Below, in pieces: positions 61,131 through 64,000 of a DNA stretch of 64,000 nucleotides (positions are counted from its first letter, which is position 1; each line of letters starts with the position of its first letter). The position numbers were made by a program, and so were the translations under genes. This DNA is from Oscillospiraceae bacterium. Lineage in GTDB: Bacteria; Bacillota; Clostridia; UBA1381; UBA9506. Location of the stretch: NCBI GenBank assembly GCA_015068855.1, contig SVJS01000001.1:62001-126000 (forward strand). Direction: 5' to 3'. Under the pieces are notes generated by a model. It was not told the DNA's origin. It was given only the letters and a program-made list of their open reading frames with translations, and did no database searches.

Positions 61131-61336
61131 ATTGATGCGGTGCTCGACAGAGCACAAAGAGCTTTGCTCTTAGGGATTTTATAGCATAAAATCCCATACG
61201 CTCTTCAATTCTACCAGGAGCAAAAATACTTGCTCGCAAGGGTATTTTTGCGACGCCGTCAATGGATGCGGTGCTCGACAGAGCACAAAGAGCTCTGCTC
61301 TTAGGGATTTTATAGCATAAAATCCCACGCATCAAT
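61131..61336. repeat. Twin palindromic element upstream of pyrK
   Basis: Two direct copies of a 63-base unit (61134-61196 and 61265-61327) differ at one position. Each has three adjacent perfect hairpins: GTGCTC-gaca-GAGCAC, AAGAGC-nnn-GCTCTT and GGGATTTTA-tagca-TAAAATCCC. Between the copies is another hairpin, CAAAAATAC/GTATTTTTG. The whole is bracketed by ATTGATGCG (61131) and its inverse CGCATCAAT (61328). No protein is encoded. Bases 61062-61130 and 61337-61388 hold nothing else I could recognise. Confidence 0.85.
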
Positions 61337-61388
61337 TATACCATTTAACTTCCCTAAATGCAAGGGGTTTTCAAAAAGACACATATTA

Positions 61389-61423
61389 CAAAAAAAGAGA
61401 GACGGACTTTTCCGTCTCTCTTT
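61389..61423. terminator. Terminator after the msmX-type ATPase gene
   Basis: AAAGAGAGACGGA pairs with TCCGTCTCTCTTT; A-run on one side gives T's on the minus strand. Confidence 0.9.
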
Positions 61424-61434
61424 ATGTACAATCG

Positions 61435-62553
61435 TTAGTTCAAGATTGCAACTTCTGTTTCCTTATCGAACAGATGAATCTTGTTACCATCCAGTGCTAA
61501 CTTGATGGTGTCGCCAGCCTTAGCTGTTGTTCTGGGGTTAACACGAGCGATGAAGTTTGCGCCCTCAACCTTCAGATACAGATAGGTTTCAGCACCCATA
61601 AGCTCTGTAACGTCAACGTCGGCTGTGATAACGCAGTCCGGAGTCATGTTAATCATAACTTCTTCGTCATGCAGGTCCTCAGGACGAATACCCATTAAAA
61701 CTTCCTTGCCGAAGTAATCTGTGCCCTCTAAAGCCTTAGCCTTAGCTTCCGGCAGCTTAATAGAAGACGTTTCACCAATCTTCAGCTCAGCGCCGCCGTC
61801 AGCAGCCTTAACCAAAGTTGCAGTAACAAAGTTCATCGGTGGGCTACCGATAAAGCCTGCAACAAACACGTTAACCGGCTTATCATACAGAACCTGAGGA
61901 GAATCAATCTGCTGGATGAAACCATCCTTCATAACAACGATTCTGGTACCCATGGTCATAGCTTCTGTCTGGTCATGAGTTACATAAATAAAGGTTGTCT
62001 GCAATCTCTGATGGAGCTTGCTGATCTCAGTTCTCATCTGACCTCTCAGCTTAGCATCCAGGTTGGAAAGCGGTTCGTCCATTAAGAACACCTTCGGTTC
62101 ACGCACGATGGCACGACCCAAAGCAACACGCTGTCTCTGACCGCCGGACAAAGCCTTCGGCTTTCTGTCTAACAGATGCGCGATATCCAGAATTCTGGCT
62201 GCTTCTTCAACACGCTTTTTAATTTCAGCCTTGGGCATTTTTCTCAGCTTTAAGCCGAATGCCATGTTATCATAAACAGTCATGTGGGGATACAGAGCAT
62301 AGTTCTGGAAAACCATTGCAATGTCTCTGTCCTTCGGCTGAACATCGTTCACCATTTTGTCACCGATATACAGTTCGCCTTCGCTGATTTCTTCCAGACC
62401 GGCAATCATTCTCAAAGTTGTTGATTTACCGCAACCGGAAGGACCAACTAAAACGACAAACTCCTTATCCTCAATATCTAAGTTAAAGTCACTAACAGCT
62501 GTGACTCCACCGGCATATCTTTTGTATATACCTTTCAGATTAAGACTTGCCAT
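61435..62553 (-). CDS. Carbohydrate ABC transporter ATPase, MsmX/UgpC type
   Basis: 372 residues. Walker A GPSGCGKST, Q-loop VFQNYALYPHMTVYDN, signature LSGGQRQR, Walker B VFLMDEPLSNLDAKLR and switch His in YVTHDQTEAM; the C-terminal 130 residues form the MalK-like OB domain with MGIRPEDLHDEEV. Stand-alone genes of this type (MsmX) commonly energise several sugar ABC systems; no permease or binding protein adjoins, which fits that. ATG preceded by GAGGAGG. Confidence 0.93.
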   Translation of the reverse strand: MASLNLKGIYKRYAGGVTAVSDFNLDIEDKEFVVLVGPSGCGKSTTLRMIAGLEEISEGELYIGDKMVNDVQPKDRDIAMVFQNYALYPHMTVYDNMAFGLKLRKMPKAEIKKRVEEAARILDIAHLLDRKPKALSGGQRQRVALGRAIVREPKVFLMDEPLSNLDAKLRGQMRTEISKLHQRLQTTFIYVTHDQTEAMTMGTRIVVMKDGFIQQIDSPQVLYDKPVNVFVAGFIGSPPMNFVTATLVKAADGGAELKIGETSSIKLPEAKAKALEGTDYFGKEVLMGIRPEDLHDEEVMINMTPDCVITADVDVTELMGAETYLYLKVEGANFIARVNPRTTAKAGDTIKLALDGNKIHLFDKETEVAILN

Positions 62554-62753
62554 ATAAAGCTACCTCCTCAATAATAGAACACATAAATTTACAATACTTA
62601 TGATAACACAATCCCGTCAAAATTGTTAGACTATTTTTCAACAAAATTTTGAAAATTAATTCGTCAATATTGTACAAATACGTTGCAAATGCCTTGACAT
62701 TGGCGTTTGTTACGCTTTTCTGCGACTAAAATTTTACAGTTTTCACGCCCTTT

Positions 62754-63998
62754 TTATTCAAATTCATCGACACATTCCGACAAATTCCAGCGGGAGTCTG
62801 CCGTGTAGGTGGGCACAATGTGGCTGATCGCCTGCACCAGGGCAAGATCACCCTTTTCTGCCAGAGCCTCCTGCAATTGTGTCAGGTAGCTGCGAACCGT
62901 TTCATTGTTAATATCAAGCGGCTTGCCAATAAAGATTTTTTTGTTCTCGGTGGCTTGCAGGCCTTCTTCCTCCATCATCAGCTCTTCATAGAGCTTTTCA
63001 CCGGGCCGGAGGCCCACAACCTCAATATCCATATTAACGCCCAGCTTATAACCGGACAGCTTGATCAGATTGACCGCTAAGTCATAAATTTTAACAGGCT
63101 CACCCATATCCAGCACAAAAATTTCGCCGCCGGCAGCATTGGCTGCCGCCTGCAACACAAGCTGGGCCGCCTCGGGAATGGTCATGAAGAAACGGGTAAT
63201 ATCCTTATGAGTTACCGTCACAGGGCCACCGGCTGCAATCTGCCGCTGGAACAGGGGAATGACAGAACCGTTACTGCCTAAAACATTACCAAAGCGAACG
63301 GCAACAAATTCTGTTTTGCTCAGCCCGTTCTGGCTCTGCACAATCATCTCGCAAATACGCTTTGTGGCGCCCATAATATTGGTCGGATTAACCGCCTTAT
63401 CCGTGGAAATCAAAACCATTTTCTGCACGTCATACTTTTCGGCACAGCGAGCCACGTTCCATGTACCGAAAACGTTGTTTTTAACCGCCTCCTTGGGGTC
63501 ATCCTCCATCAGCGGAACATGCTTGTGTGCTGCTGCATGGAACACAAGGGCCGGTCTGTACTCTGCAAAAACATCCTCCAGGCGTTTTTTATCACGAACG
63601 CTGGCGATGATAACACGTTGCGAAAGCTCAGGATATTTGTGTTTGAGCTCTTGCTGAATGTCATAGGCGTTGTTTTCATAAATATCCAAAATCAACAGCT
63701 TAGCGGGCGAAAAACGGGCAATCTGGCGACACAGCTCGGAACCGATGGAACCGCCGCCGCCTGTTACCAGAACTGTTTTATTGCGAATGAGCCCGCCGAT
63801 TGATTCGTTATTCAATTTCACAGGGTCACGATTTAACAAGTCGCTGACATCGACATTACGCATGCTTGTGACCATGGATTTGCCGGAAATCATTTCATTA
63901 ACATTGGGAAGCACCTGAATCCGGCAACCAGTTTTGGCTGCAATGTCCAAAATTTCTTTTCTTGTCTTTCCGTCTGCGGAGGGAATGGCAAACAGGAT
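62754..63998 (-). CDS. CapD-like nucleotide-sugar epimerase/dehydratase, partial
   Basis: C-terminal 415 codons of a polytopic polysaccharide biosynthesis protein. Rossmann NAD motif VTGGGGSIGSELCRQIARF, a SDR core with STDKAVNPTNIMGATKRICEM (active-site Ser-x-x-Lys/Met variant of the CapD family), VRFGNVLGSNGSVIPLF and HKDITRFFMTIPEAA. The frame stays open past the window end, reading IPSADGKTRKEILDIAAKTGCRIQVLPN, the upstream CoA-binding-like domain, so the TTG at 63950 is internal. It acts in the cytosol or at the membrane on UDP-sugars for capsule, exopolysaccharide or glycan synthesis. Confidence 0.92.
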   Translation of the reverse strand: MLFAIPSADGKTRKEILDIAAKTGCRIQVLPNVNEMISGKSMVTSMRNVDVSDLLNRDPVKLNNESIGGLIRNKTVLVTGGGGSIGSELCRQIARFSPAKLLILDIYENNAYDIQQELKHKYPELSQRVIIASVRDKKRLEDVFAEYRPALVFHAAAHKHVPLMEDDPKEAVKNNVFGTWNVARCAEKYDVQKMVLISTDKAVNPTNIMGATKRICEMIVQSQNGLSKTEFVAVRFGNVLGSNGSVIPLFQRQIAAGGPVTVTHKDITRFFMTIPEAAQLVLQAAANAAGGEIFVLDMGEPVKIYDLAVNLIKLSGYKLGVNMDIEVVGLRPGEKLYEELMMEEEGLQATENKKIFIGKPLDINNETVRSYLTQLQEALAEKGDLALVQAISHIVPTYTADSRWNLSECVDEFE

Positions 63999-64000
63999 GA

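Noticed and set aside
63948-63950. TTG as the start of the CapD-like protein
   Set aside because: The frame continues upstream to the window end and encodes the expected IPSxxGKTRKEILDIA segment.

Overview
The window reads as a stretch of chromosome from a spore-forming member of the Clostridia (Bacillota). The evidence is spoIIE, a complete eight-gene spoIIIA operon, the MurT/GatD pair, DarA, WhiA, RicT, a MazEF pair downstream of alr, strong Shine-Dalgarno sites and sigma-A type promoters with 17-base spacers. Base composition is moderate throughout except for one clearly AT-rich gene at 52.8-55.3 kb. No ribosomal RNA, CRISPR array, prophage or insertion-sequence transposase was seen.

Layout. 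0-5.3 kb: the 3' part of an archaeal-type phosphoglycerate kinase followed by a LarA-like lactate racemase, a divergent inorganic pyrophosphatase, and two tandem AEC-family permeases. 5.3-8.4 kb: a polar amino acid ABC transporter operon, then tmRNA with a hairpin-rich repeat as its terminator. 8.5-12.9 kb: Hsp33, the TrkA/TrkH potassium system, a tautomerase and a small ferredoxin. 12.9-19 kb (minus strand): SRP RNA, dnaX, ybaB, a glycolipid glucosyltransferase, darA (c-di-AMP receptor), holB, ricT and an unknown gene. 19-22.2 kb (minus): a second amino acid ABC transporter whose binding protein appears circularly permuted, then a VanW lipoprotein. 22.3-34 kb: thioesterase, spoIIE, then a plus-strand run of coaE, lytic transglycosylase, apbE, polA, whiA, rseC and rqcH. 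34-39.2 kb (minus): spoIIIAA-AH, preceded by a tiny Cys-rich membrane peptide gene. 39.3-42.6 kb: murT-gatD and an AI-2E family permease. 42.7-52 kb (minus): HD hydrolase, SDR, pncB, and the acpS-nnr-alr-mazE-mazF cluster with J-domain and DUF5685 genes upstream. 52-55.4 kb: a composite of repeats and hairpins, tRNA-Val(GAC), and an AT-rich single-chain restriction-modification gene bracketed by diverged direct repeats. 55.4-64 kb (minus): prmA, thrC, pgi, pyrD-pyrK, a duplicated hairpin element, an MsmX-type ABC ATPase and the C-terminal part of a CapD-like nucleotide-sugar dehydratase.

Most genes are housekeeping functions in short, tightly packed operons that end at strong bidirectional terminators. 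The strongest candidates for something undescribed are the circularly permuted solute-binding protein (20567-21376), the array of adjacent hairpins joined by ATGAAATC/GATTTCAT boxes beside tRNA-Val (52295-52469), the 68-base repeat shared by the tmRNA and tRNA-Val neighbourhoods, the twin palindromic element upstream of pyrK (61131-61336), and the archaeal-type PGK coupled to LarA.
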